In this document: positions 9,156 through 17,617 of the stretch, in pieces | Numbering within the stretch: position 1 is the first letter of the stretch | Layout of the letters: every line of letters begins with the position of its first letter | Assembly (NCBI GenBank): GCA_910584645.1 | Contig: CAJUAU010000005.1 | Span: 1-64,000, forward strand | Direction: 5' to 3' | Origin: an uncultured Eubacterium sp. | Lineage (GTDB): Bacteria; Bacillota; Clostridia; Lachnospirales; Lachnospiraceae | DNA length: 64,000 nt | Position numbers and translations under genes: made by a program | The notes under the pieces: model-generated | The model's input: the letters and a program-made list of their open reading frames with translations, nothing else | Databases searched by the model: none | Told to the model about the DNA's origin: nothing

Positions 9156-9905
9156 TTAATATCTGTTGCAGGGTTGTGCTGTAAAATAAATCCTCTCATC
9201 TTTGGTGCCCGGCGGTGCCTCCATATCTTCTCCAAAACAATCCCGTAGTTCAAAGCCTGCCTCCCTGAGCAGCTCTTTGATCTTTTCCGGAGAATATGCC
9301 CTCTGCTGGTGGCACTCATCCCACCGTTCATACTGTCCGCTTCCGGGCTCTCTCATAAACATCGTCAGCATGTATTCATTGATCTTCGTCTCAGGATCGT
9401 ATGCATTGTCCCAGATCACCGTGTAATCTTCCTCGTCCTCCAGCCGGATCTCATTCCCAAGGATTTCCTGAAAACAGTATTCTGTCTTCATATCAAATAC
9501 AAACAGCCCATCCTCTGGCAGGACCGCCCTGACGCAGCCAAAAAGCCCCCGGAGCCCACCCTCCTCCAGAAGATAATTGATGGAGTCACATATACATAGT
9601 ACCACATCTGCGGGCTTATGCAACGAAAAATCTGTCATATCCTGATTTAAATATAAAATATCCTGCCCGTCCGTTTTCTTTTCTGCCGCCAGCGCCAGCA
9701 TATCCGGAGACAGATCGATACCCGTGACCTCGTATCCCGCTTCGGCAAAACGCCCCGTCATCTCACCGGTACCACAGCCCAGTTCACACAGATGTCCACC
9801 AGTCTTCCCCTGGCATTCCAGATAGGCAGTCAGTCTTTGAAACCATATGTCATAGGGCGTCTCTGACATCATGCGGTCATAAACATCAGCAAATCTATCA
9901 TACAT
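9156..9905 (-). CDS. Class I SAM-dependent methyltransferase
   Basis: I start at 9905 because AGGAG lies 7 bases upstream and the protein then opens MYDRFADVYDRMM, a common beginning of this family (249 aa). Motif I is CELGCGTGEMTGRF (about residues 39-52), the acidic motif II is VTGIDLSPDML, and a later CICDSINYL segment follows. The substrate cannot be read from sequence; relatives act on small molecules. It lies 77 bp downstream of addA and 34 bp upstream of the SH3-glucosaminidase gene, on the same strand. Confidence 0.88.
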   Translation of the reverse strand: MYDRFADVYDRMMSETPYDIWFQRLTAYLECQGKTGGHLCELGCGTGEMTGRFAEAGYEVTGIDLSPDMLALAAEKKTDGQDILYLNQDMTDFSLHKPADVVLCICDSINYLLEEGGLRGLFGCVRAVLPEDGLFVFDMKTEYCFQEILGNEIRLEDEEDYTVIWDNAYDPETKINEYMLTMFMREPGSGQYERWDECHQQRAYSPEKIKELLREAGFELRDCFGEDMEAPPGTKDERIYFTAQPCNRY

Positions 9906-9982
9906 CTCTATCTCCTCTCTTAGCTCGATGGCGGTCCACCTCCAGCCTGGCGGCGCCAATCTGGACCCTGTTCCGTCCTGCG

Positions 9983-12900
9983 CTAGCTCACCTCAATCTC
10001 TTTGTCCAGCGAAAAAGAATACAACACCTTTCTCACCACCTGCTTTCCCAGGATTCCCTCCAGGGCGCGGGCGTAGAGCTCCATCTGCTTCTCATAGCGC
10101 TCCACAAGAATACTTTCCTGGCCCGGCTCCAGATGGTCGGTTTTGTAGTCCATCAATACGATGCCTTCTTCTGTCTCATAGAAGCCATCTATGATCCCCT
10201 GCACCAGAACCCTCTCCCTGTCCGCCGCCTCAGGCACAACCTCTGCCGCCGGGATCATTGTCACAAAGGGCTGCTCCCTGTAAAGCCTTCCCTCCGACTG
10301 CGCCTCCCGCATCTGGCTGCCCAGGGAGGAATCCAGAAATTTCATAAGCTTATAATTCCGGATATATCTCAGATCCTCCGCCCTCACTCTTCCGGATCCT
10401 GCCAGATCCTCCAGTGCGCCTTCCAGATCCTGTTCTGTCCGGACAGCAGAAAAGCAAAGCCCTGCCATCACCTGATGCCACACCGTACCATAGCCTGCCC
10501 CTGCCAGTGCCTGATCTTCTTCGGTATCTTCCCTGGCAAATGACGGTACCGGAGACTGGTTCTCCAGAGCATCCCCGGCAAGAATGGTAAATCCCTCTTC
10601 TGTGCTCTCTTCCATGGAACGTTTTTTCAGCTCTGAGACAGACAGTTTCGTCGGAATCTCCAGCTCTTCCTGCCCCTGGTGTTCGTCCATGAAGGAAAGC
10701 ATTTCATATATTGTCTTATCATAGGTGATATTTGTGTCAAAATTATTCAGCATCACCTCATCCACCATGACATCCGCCTGGCGCTGGATCTCCGCTCTCT
10801 CCAGCTCCTCCGGCTCCAGCCATCTCACCCGGAACCAGTCATTCCCCTGTACCGCTGGCAGCACCCAGTCAAAATAGCTTTTGGCGCGGATCAGCTGAAA
10901 ATATCCGGTTTCCGCTGGACACTTTTCCCGGCGGGCACAGCCGGTCATCACAAGCTTTTCTTTGGCACGGGTCATCGCCACATAGAGCACCCGCAGCTCC
11001 TCTCCCAGATCTTCCAGCAGATTCATCCTCGCCAGGGAGCGGGTAAAGGTGTGGTTGACAGAAATCCCCAGGTCATTGTCCACCACCGGCGCTGCAATCC
11101 CTGCTTCCGGGTGCACCACCAGAAAGGAGCGGGAGCGGGCTCCGGTGATGCTTTTTCCCATCCCCGCCAGAATACACACTGGAAACTCCAGCCCTTTGCT
11201 TTTGTGGATCGTCATGATCCGCACCACGTCCTCCCTGTCCCCGGAAAGGTTTGCTTCCCCTAGATCTTCCTCTCTCTTTTTGATGCCGCTGATATATCTG
11301 ACAAACTGGTGCAGCCCCTTATAGGAAGTGCTGTCAAACTCCCTCGCAACCTCCATCAGAAGTTCCAGGTTTGCCTTGCGCTGAAGCCCGTTGCTCATCG
11401 CAGACATCATATAATCCAGTTTCGTGCAGCTGTATATATCCTGGATCATATCTGATACTGTGGCATAGGTCATTTTCTCCCGGAAATCCTCCAGCAGTTC
11501 CAGAAACTGTCTTGTTTTCTTCTGAAGTTCTTCCTCTTCTTCCTGGCTGTCCACATAATGAAGAAGGGAATCATAAAAATCTATCTTTTTGTTTTTTCCC
11601 CGCAGCTGCGCCAGATCATCATCGCTAAACCCAAACACTGGGCTCCGGAGCACTGCCGCCAGGGGGATATCCTGTCTCGGATTGTCAATGATCTGAAACA
11701 GACTCACCATTAAGGAGATCTCTCTGGTCTCGAAAAATCCACTGGTATTTTCCATGTGCACCGGGATCCCCTCTGCCGCCAGTGCATCGTAGATCCGCTG
11801 GCCGATGGCTTTGGTACTTCTCGCCAGGATCACGATATCTCCATAACCACAGGGACGGTACCCATCCCTCCCTCGTATATATAGTGGATTCTCCTCTCCG
11901 GTATATTCCCGGATCAGTTCTGCGATCATCTTCCCTTCATAACTTCCATCATCTTTTCCATCGATAGCAAGTATATCCACACTCTCTGCCAGACGCTCTC
12001 CACTCTCCGGGTAGTCTGCCCCCAGTCTCAGTCTGGCATCCTCGTCGTATTCCACCCCTCCCAGTTTCGGCTGCATGATCCGTTCAAATATGCCATTAGT
12101 CCCCTGGAGAACCACATCCCGGCTTCGGAAATTCCGGCTCAGACAAACGAGACGGTCCCTTTCCCCTTCTTCGGTGGAGTACTGGTGGAGCTTCTCCAGA
12201 AACAACTCCGGACACGCCATGCGGAACCGGTAGATGCTCTGCTTTATGTCCCCCACCATAAACAGATTATCCCCGGAAGCGACACTCCCCAGAAGCATAT
12301 CCTGGACCCGGTTGCTGTCCTGATACTCATCGATCATGATCTCCGCAAACTGCCCGGACAATTCTTCCGCGGCCACTGTGGGGTGCACAGTTCCGTCCTC
12401 GTCCTCCTCCAGAAGGATCTCCATGGCCATCTGCTCCAGGTCATTAAAGTCCGCCAGAGATTTTTCTTCCTTTTTCGCCCGGTACCGGTCCATAAATTCT
12501 CCTGTGAGATGCAAAAAAGCACAGACCGTCCCCCGGATCTGGCGCAGCTGCTCCAGCTGTTCTTCCAAAGTGGTGTCAAAAATTTCTGTTTTCAATGACT
12601 TTACCACATCTTTCACGGCATTTCGGAGCCCCTTTACCGCCTCCTTTAGCTCCTCTTCACAATCCGGCTGTCTCTTCCCCGGCAGTCTTCCAAAAGTGAT
12701 CCCTTCCACCCATCTGCCCAGCTGCTCTATCTCTGCTCCCTCTGGAAGCCCCTCAAATTGTCCGGCTTCCTGTAGCAGAAAATCACGGTATGCCGCCGGT
12801 CCCCGCGGTGCATCACACAGCGACAGCATGGTATCGTATTCTTCCCGGATCCCCTCCAGTACATTTCTTACATATTCCGTATTCCTACGGACGAACTCCG

Positions 12901-13522
12901 ACGCTTTCAGATCTTCCACCGTATCCATCCCCACAAAATCTTCCATCCGCTGCAGGAATCTGCGGGGAAATGGCTCGCTCACCGCCTTCTCATACAGATA
13001 CAGGATCAGCTCCTCAATCTCTTTATCGCTCTTCACAAAACGGCTCATCCCCGCCATCTCCAGAAACTCTTCCGTAGGCGACTCATATTTCTCTTCCAGC
13101 ATTTCCTCCAGCACGTCATTCCGAAGCATTCCCAGCTCACTTTCTGTTCCCACCCGGTAAGCGGGATCAACGCCGGTGCGGTGAAAATAATTCTGTATCA
13201 CATAGCCGCAGAAACTATGTATGGTAGAGATCTGAGCCATCGGCACCAGCATGACCTGACGCTGCAGGTGTTCATTGTCTGGGTCCTCCGCCAGCGCCTG
13301 CTCCAGCGCCTGGGTCAGCCGCTCTTTCATCTGTGCCGCCGCCGCCTTGGTAAAGGTCACGATCAAAAACTCATCCACGTCTACCGGCTCTCTGGCGTCC
13401 ATGATCCGAGACAGAATACGCTGGACCAGCACTGCCGTCTTTCCGGAACCCGCCGCCGCCGACACCAAGATATTACAATCTCTCAGCTCAATGACCTGTC
13501 TCTGTTCCCTCGTCCAGTTCAT
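9983..13522 (-). CDS. addA: ATP-dependent helicase/nuclease subunit A (AddA)
   Basis: Large subunit of the AddAB helicase-nuclease, which processes double-strand breaks for RecA loading (the Firmicute counterpart of RecBCD). The 1179 residues are of normal length. UvrD-type helicase motifs include Walker A SAAAGSGKTA at 21-30 and the Walker B region IMIDEYQDSN. The C-terminal PD-(D/E)XK nuclease domain carries the VLMDYKTD motif. The start codon at 13522 lies in the first copy of an 80-bp tandem repeat, whose other copies carry decoy addA starts. In the inferred ancestral arrangement addB and addA overlapped by about 36 bases; the repeat has now pushed them 125 bp apart. Confidence 0.96.
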   Translation of the reverse strand: MNWTREQRQVIELRDCNILVSAAAGSGKTAVLVQRILSRIMDAREPVDVDEFLIVTFTKAAAAQMKERLTQALEQALAEDPDNEHLQRQVMLVPMAQISTIHSFCGYVIQNYFHRTGVDPAYRVGTESELGMLRNDVLEEMLEEKYESPTEEFLEMAGMSRFVKSDKEIEELILYLYEKAVSEPFPRRFLQRMEDFVGMDTVEDLKASEFVRRNTEYVRNVLEGIREEYDTMLSLCDAPRGPAAYRDFLLQEAGQFEGLPEGAEIEQLGRWVEGITFGRLPGKRQPDCEEELKEAVKGLRNAVKDVVKSLKTEIFDTTLEEQLEQLRQIRGTVCAFLHLTGEFMDRYRAKKEEKSLADFNDLEQMAMEILLEEDEDGTVHPTVAAEELSGQFAEIMIDEYQDSNRVQDMLLGSVASGDNLFMVGDIKQSIYRFRMACPELFLEKLHQYSTEEGERDRLVCLSRNFRSRDVVLQGTNGIFERIMQPKLGGVEYDEDARLRLGADYPESGERLAESVDILAIDGKDDGSYEGKMIAELIREYTGEENPLYIRGRDGYRPCGYGDIVILARSTKAIGQRIYDALAAEGIPVHMENTSGFFETREISLMVSLFQIIDNPRQDIPLAAVLRSPVFGFSDDDLAQLRGKNKKIDFYDSLLHYVDSQEEEEELQKKTRQFLELLEDFREKMTYATVSDMIQDIYSCTKLDYMMSAMSNGLQRKANLELLMEVAREFDSTSYKGLHQFVRYISGIKKREEDLGEANLSGDREDVVRIMTIHKSKGLEFPVCILAGMGKSITGARSRSFLVVHPEAGIAAPVVDNDLGISVNHTFTRSLARMNLLEDLGEELRVLYVAMTRAKEKLVMTGCARREKCPAETGYFQLIRAKSYFDWVLPAVQGNDWFRVRWLEPEELERAEIQRQADVMVDEVMLNNFDTNITYDKTIYEMLSFMDEHQGQEELEIPTKLSVSELKKRSMEESTEEGFTILAGDALENQSPVPSFAREDTEEDQALAGAGYGTVWHQVMAGLCFSAVRTEQDLEGALEDLAGSGRVRAEDLRYIRNYKLMKFLDSSLGSQMREAQSEGRLYREQPFVTMIPAAEVVPEAADRERVLVQGIIDGFYETEEGIVLMDYKTDHLEPGQESILVERYEKQMELYARALEGILGKQVVRKVLYSFSLDKEIEVS

Positions 13523-13693
13523 CCCAGATCTCCCTTCCTTCTTTTCTTCCTATTACAGTCTCTCAGCTCAATGACCTGTCTCTGTTCCCTCGTCCAGTTC
13601 ATCCCAGATCTCCCTTCCTTCTTTTCTTCCTATTACAGTCTCTCAGCTCAATGACCTGTCTCTGTTCCCTCGTCCAGTTCATCCCAGATCTCC
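13471..13693 (-). repeat. 80-bp tandem repeat (about 2.8 copies) at the addB-addA junction
   Basis: Copies begin at 13471, 13551 and 13631. They are identical except for one base (13478 differs from 13558 and 13638) and the truncated third copy. Each copy carries the addA ribosome site, the addA ATG (13522, 13602, 13682) and the first 16 codons of addA. Because 80 is not a multiple of 3, starts at 13682 and 13602 give 27-codon mini-reading frames. Each ends in a TGA that overlaps the next ATG as ATGA, leading into the real addA. The third copy also encodes the end of addB in another frame. Confidence 0.95.
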
Positions 13694-16600
13694 TCCTCCT
13701 TTTTTTCTTCCATCTGATGGCAGCACTGGGCAAATTCTGCCCGCTCCATGCCGCAGATACTCCTCAGGCCGCAATAGTCACAGCCTGTCTCCCCTGCCAG
13801 ATGATAGGGATGGACACGGATCACGCCGTCCATGATCTGGCTTCCAAAATCCGCTGCAAGCTTTAGAGTATGGGACATAAGCGTCTGCCACTTTTCATCA
13901 CTCAGCACCTTAGCGTAACTGCCAAAATCCCCCTTGGCTGTAATATTTACCGGGATACAGGAAGATTTCGCCCCGCTCTCTAACTCCCCTCCGGTGCCAA
14001 AGACCGAGTCCAGCTTCTGGAGCACCCTGGGATTCTGACTGGCATAACCGCCGCACTTATACTCCGCCAGCATCTGTTCCTCCAGATCAGGAGCTGCGCT
14101 GCTCTCCAGCCTGAGAACCGGATCCTTCACATAATAATAAAACATCCCCGCAGGAACCACATTTTTTTTCCCGCCTTTCTGCCTCTCCATATCAAGAGCT
14201 GCCGCCATATACAGCACCAGCTGCAGCTGCAGCCCGTAAAACATGGAATTCAGGGAAAGCTTAATGCCTCCGGTCTTATAATCCACCACTTTTACGTAGA
14301 TATTTTCCTCGTCCTCATAGGTATCGATCCGGTCAATGATACCGGAAAAGACCAGTCTTTTTTCCCCCTCCAGGGATATCTTCATACTGGGAAGATTATC
14401 GTGATAGGAAAAACCCGCCTCGCAGTATTCCTGTTCAAAAGCTCCCCGGCGCATCTGCTCCGAAACTGCCCAGATCGTCCGGTTCATCATCTTCTTGATC
14501 CGGGTGATCATAAAAGCGATGCGCTTTGACTGTCCAAAGAGCACATCCCGGTAGCCTCCCACGGTCCGGTCCACACACTCCGACACCATCGGCGCAATGG
14601 TCTCCGCATCCAGATCCCGCCATCTTAAATTCTTTTCCCGCATCTGGTCCGAAAACTCCTTCAGGGTATAATGCACCACATTTCCAAAATCCGGTGCTGC
14701 CACCGTGTACTCCTCCCGCTCTTTCAGGGACAGCCCGTAGAGGATAAAATAGGCATAAGGACACCTGGCAAACCGTTCCAGCCTGGTGATGCTCCCGTAG
14801 AGTTCCTCACCGTATAGATACTGCAGCGCCTGTTCCGACAGCTTTCCCTGCCGCCTGCCTCCAAAATGACATGCCATCGCCCGGTTCATCCACTCCCTGT
14901 CCCCTCCGGTCTGATAGTAACGCCACAGTTCCCACCACGTATTTCCCTCCCTGCCAGTACGGCGGACTTCACCTCCCATGAGAGCAGCCTCTTTCCCCAG
15001 GCCATCCAGAAGATATTCCAGCCCCCGGTCCGTGCCGAGACATCTCTCCGGGGAATGGTCCTCCCCGGCGTGAAGTTCACTCAGTGCCGGAAAGATCTGA
15101 CGGATCTTCCCGAGAATATAAGAAGCCTGTCTTCCCTCTCCGCCAGCTCCCGTCTCGCTGTATGTAAAAAAGAGCTTCTCAGAGGGCCTGGCAAAATTCA
15201 GATAAAGATAAAAAAGATCATTCGCCGCCTTCCTGCTGCCGGAAGGCGCCAGGGAAATTCCCATCTGTTCCAGTTTTTTTCTCTCCCTGGTATTAACGAT
15301 TCCCGGCGGCTGCGGCCCTCCTGGGACAATATCATCACTAAAGCCCATGAAAAACAATACCCGGATATCCTTCAGCCGGGTTCTTTCAATATCACCCACC
15401 ACCACCTGGTTTTTCTTCGGTGGAATAAATCCCACCAGTCCCTCGGACAATCCTGCCCCAAGGATCTGACGGTATTCCTCGGCACTGACCAGCTCATTCC
15501 CCATCAGCTCCACCATCTCGTCAAAAAGGTTCATCACGACTTTATATACACTGCGGTATTCTTTCGCCAGTATATCCTGCCCCTGTTCCTCAAAGGCCTC
15601 GCTGCGTGCCAGCATACGCTCATACACTCTTTGCCGCAGGAGAAACCCATATAATGCCCTGGTATAATCCTCCACCGTCTTTTTCCCGCCGCGGAAATCC
15701 TCAAAGAGTTCCCTGACACAATCATAAACTACCTGTCTGGAAGCATTGATCTCTTCCAGGGAGAGCTGTCCCACTCCATGCTTCCATTCTTTTCCGTAAG
15801 AAGCCAGCCCTCTCTTGCCTGTGGCAATTACATAATTTTCCAAACAGTCTGTCTGCTCTTTGGCCAGTGGCGACAGGCCACAGCGCAGAAACCGGAAGGT
15901 GCTCTCATAATCCATATTCCTGCGGATCATCTCCAGCGCCGACTGAATATATTCCGCCACCCAGTTAGCCCCGATGCTTTTTTTATTGTCCAGGAAATAG
16001 CGGATGCCCATCCTGGAAAATTCCCGTGTGATGGTCTGTTCATAGGAGTTTATATCCCCTGTGATCACAGCGATATCCTCATAGCGGTAATCTCCCTTTG
16101 CCACCATCCACCAGATGCTGTACGCCACATATGCCGCCTCATCCCTGGGTTTTCTTCCTATATACAGCCGAATATCCTCTGTGGGCGCCTCCCAGCGCCC
16201 CGGAGGATAGCAGAAACAATTACTCTCCAGAAAGGCGAGCTCTCCATCCTCGCGAAAACGATAGGGTTTCTTCTCTCTTCCCCGCCCCGCCCAGACCGGT
16301 TCTTTTACTTCCACAAAAAGCCGGTTCGTAGTCTCCGTCAGGGCAGCCACCGTCTCCTCACTGATCTGAAAGAGATATTTTCTTCGATGTGACACATCCA
16401 TCGTCACCGTGACATACATATCCTGGCAAAGCCGTAAAAGCCTGGCGATCAGCTCATACTGGTCCGGGGTAAAACCGGTAAAACCGTCGAGACAGATCAC
16501 TGAATCCCGGATCCCCTCCATCTCATGCACTACCTCCGCCAGCTGAAGTATAAGCTCCTCCGCCGTCCGGTAGGTATCCCCCAGTTTTTCTTTGAAACAT

Positions 16601-17073
16601 TCGTAGATCAGACGGATATCCTCAAATTTTATACCCAGCTGGCTCATCTTATCAAAATCTTCTTCCCGTCGGATGCCGTACTGTTCCAGCTCACACAAAA
16701 AAGACTTGCACTCATCTAAAAAACCAGGAGTATCAATCCCTTTTTTAAAATATGCCAGCCTTTCTTTCTGCTCAGAAAATACTTTCCGGAGCAGCATGGT
16801 TTTTCCCATGTCCTCCAGGATCGTCCGCTCCATCGCCGGCAGCTGCTCAAAGACCCGGAAGGCCAGACGGTGAAAACTGAGCACATCAATATTTAAGATT
16901 CCCTTTCCCCCGCTTCTCTCCACCAGCGTCTTCTGTGTCTCCAGCGTAAACTGGTCAGGCACCAGGATAAAATACTGCTTATCCCTGTGTTCTGCCGCTT
17001 CTGCGGTAATCATATCATATAAAAAAGTGCTCTTGCCACTCCCGGCGCCGCCAAATATAAACTGCAATGCCAT
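13648..17073 (-). CDS. addB: ATP-dependent helicase/nuclease subunit B (AddB)
   Basis: Partner of AddA. I take the ATG at 17073 (1141 aa), which has AAAGGATG upstream and starts MALQFIFGGAGSGKST, placing the Walker A motif at residues 8-15. The C-terminal nuclease domain has the VVDYKTGG motif. The four iron-sulfur cysteines of the family are visible: one in FARCPYAYF and three in GCDYCGLRSICG. The last eleven residues (DELDEGTETGH) are encoded inside the third copy of the 80-bp repeat and overlap, in another frame, a copy of the addA start. The divergent FMN_bind-like gene starts 95 bp away. Confidence 0.96.
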   Translation of the reverse strand: MALQFIFGGAGSGKSTFLYDMITAEAAEHRDKQYFILVPDQFTLETQKTLVERSGGKGILNIDVLSFHRLAFRVFEQLPAMERTILEDMGKTMLLRKVFSEQKERLAYFKKGIDTPGFLDECKSFLCELEQYGIRREEDFDKMSQLGIKFEDIRLIYECFKEKLGDTYRTAEELILQLAEVVHEMEGIRDSVICLDGFTGFTPDQYELIARLLRLCQDMYVTVTMDVSHRRKYLFQISEETVAALTETTNRLFVEVKEPVWAGRGREKKPYRFREDGELAFLESNCFCYPPGRWEAPTEDIRLYIGRKPRDEAAYVAYSIWWMVAKGDYRYEDIAVITGDINSYEQTITREFSRMGIRYFLDNKKSIGANWVAEYIQSALEMIRRNMDYESTFRFLRCGLSPLAKEQTDCLENYVIATGKRGLASYGKEWKHGVGQLSLEEINASRQVVYDCVRELFEDFRGGKKTVEDYTRALYGFLLRQRVYERMLARSEAFEEQGQDILAKEYRSVYKVVMNLFDEMVELMGNELVSAEEYRQILGAGLSEGLVGFIPPKKNQVVVGDIERTRLKDIRVLFFMGFSDDIVPGGPQPPGIVNTRERKKLEQMGISLAPSGSRKAANDLFYLYLNFARPSEKLFFTYSETGAGGEGRQASYILGKIRQIFPALSELHAGEDHSPERCLGTDRGLEYLLDGLGKEAALMGGEVRRTGREGNTWWELWRYYQTGGDREWMNRAMACHFGGRRQGKLSEQALQYLYGEELYGSITRLERFARCPYAYFILYGLSLKEREEYTVAAPDFGNVVHYTLKEFSDQMREKNLRWRDLDAETIAPMVSECVDRTVGGYRDVLFGQSKRIAFMITRIKKMMNRTIWAVSEQMRRGAFEQEYCEAGFSYHDNLPSMKISLEGEKRLVFSGIIDRIDTYEDEENIYVKVVDYKTGGIKLSLNSMFYGLQLQLVLYMAAALDMERQKGGKKNVVPAGMFYYYVKDPVLRLESSAAPDLEEQMLAEYKCGGYASQNPRVLQKLDSVFGTGGELESGAKSSCIPVNITAKGDFGSYAKVLSDEKWQTLMSHTLKLAADFGSQIMDGVIRVHPYHLAGETGCDYCGLRSICGMERAEFAQCCHQMEEKKEEEIWDELDEGTETGH

Positions 17074-17167
17074 ATCATTTTCATCCTTTTTCGTTCTATC
17101 TGCCCATTCCGGTACATATAATATAACAAGATGGAATCTACACTCCATAAAAGGGGGAATTATCCAC

Positions 17168-17617
17168 ATGTCAAAAACTAAAATCCTTGTATTTCAAATG
17201 AAAGAGCTTGTATATACCGGTATATTTGTAGGACTCGGTCTCCTGCTCATCATACTCCTGATCGTCATGTTCTATCCTTCCGGCGATGAAGACACCGCCG
17301 CCGAAACCACTACTTCAGAAGCAGCAGTGTACAATCCGGGTATATACAATTCCCAGATGCAGCTGGGGGATACCACCCTGAATCTGGAGATCGTCGTAGA
17401 TGAAAGCCAGATCAAGTCTGTTTCCCTGGTAAATCTGGACGAATCCGTAACCACCATGTACCCTCTGGTAAAACCCTCCCTGGAATTTCTGGAGGAAGAG
17501 CTGGTGGCAGGAACTCCAATTGACGACATCACCGTCAGTGAAAAAAGCAAATATACCCAGACCATGCTGATCGACGGAATCAAAAATGCCCTGTCCAAAG
17601 CAACTGTGGAACAATGA
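17168..17617 (+). CDS. Membrane-anchored protein with a divergent FMN_bind-like domain (149 aa)
   Basis: The ATG at 17168 follows GGGGG at about 9 bases. A short cytoplasmic N-terminus is followed by one membrane helix (about residues 17-38), an acidic Thr-rich linker, and a small domain from residue about 55: P-G-I-Y opening, an L-N-L-E-I-V-V-D strand, then S-V-S-L and a C-terminal helix ending NALSKA. This order resembles the FMN_bind fold. However, the SGAT-T motif for covalent FMN attachment is replaced by SKYTQT, so I do not claim flavin binding. It is divergent from addB and convergent with nadE, with no gap. Confidence 0.65.
   Translation: MSKTKILVFQMKELVYTGIFVGLGLLLIILLIVMFYPSGDEDTAAETTTSEAAVYNPGIYNSQMQLGDTTLNLEIVVDESQIKSVSLVNLDESVTTMYPLVKPSLEFLEEELVAGTPIDDITVSEKSKYTQTMLIDGIKNALSKATVEQ

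Noticed and set aside
13471..13693. Possible CRISPR array from the regular repeats
   Set aside because: The copies are directly adjacent without unique spacers and contain the addA start; this is a plain tandem duplication.
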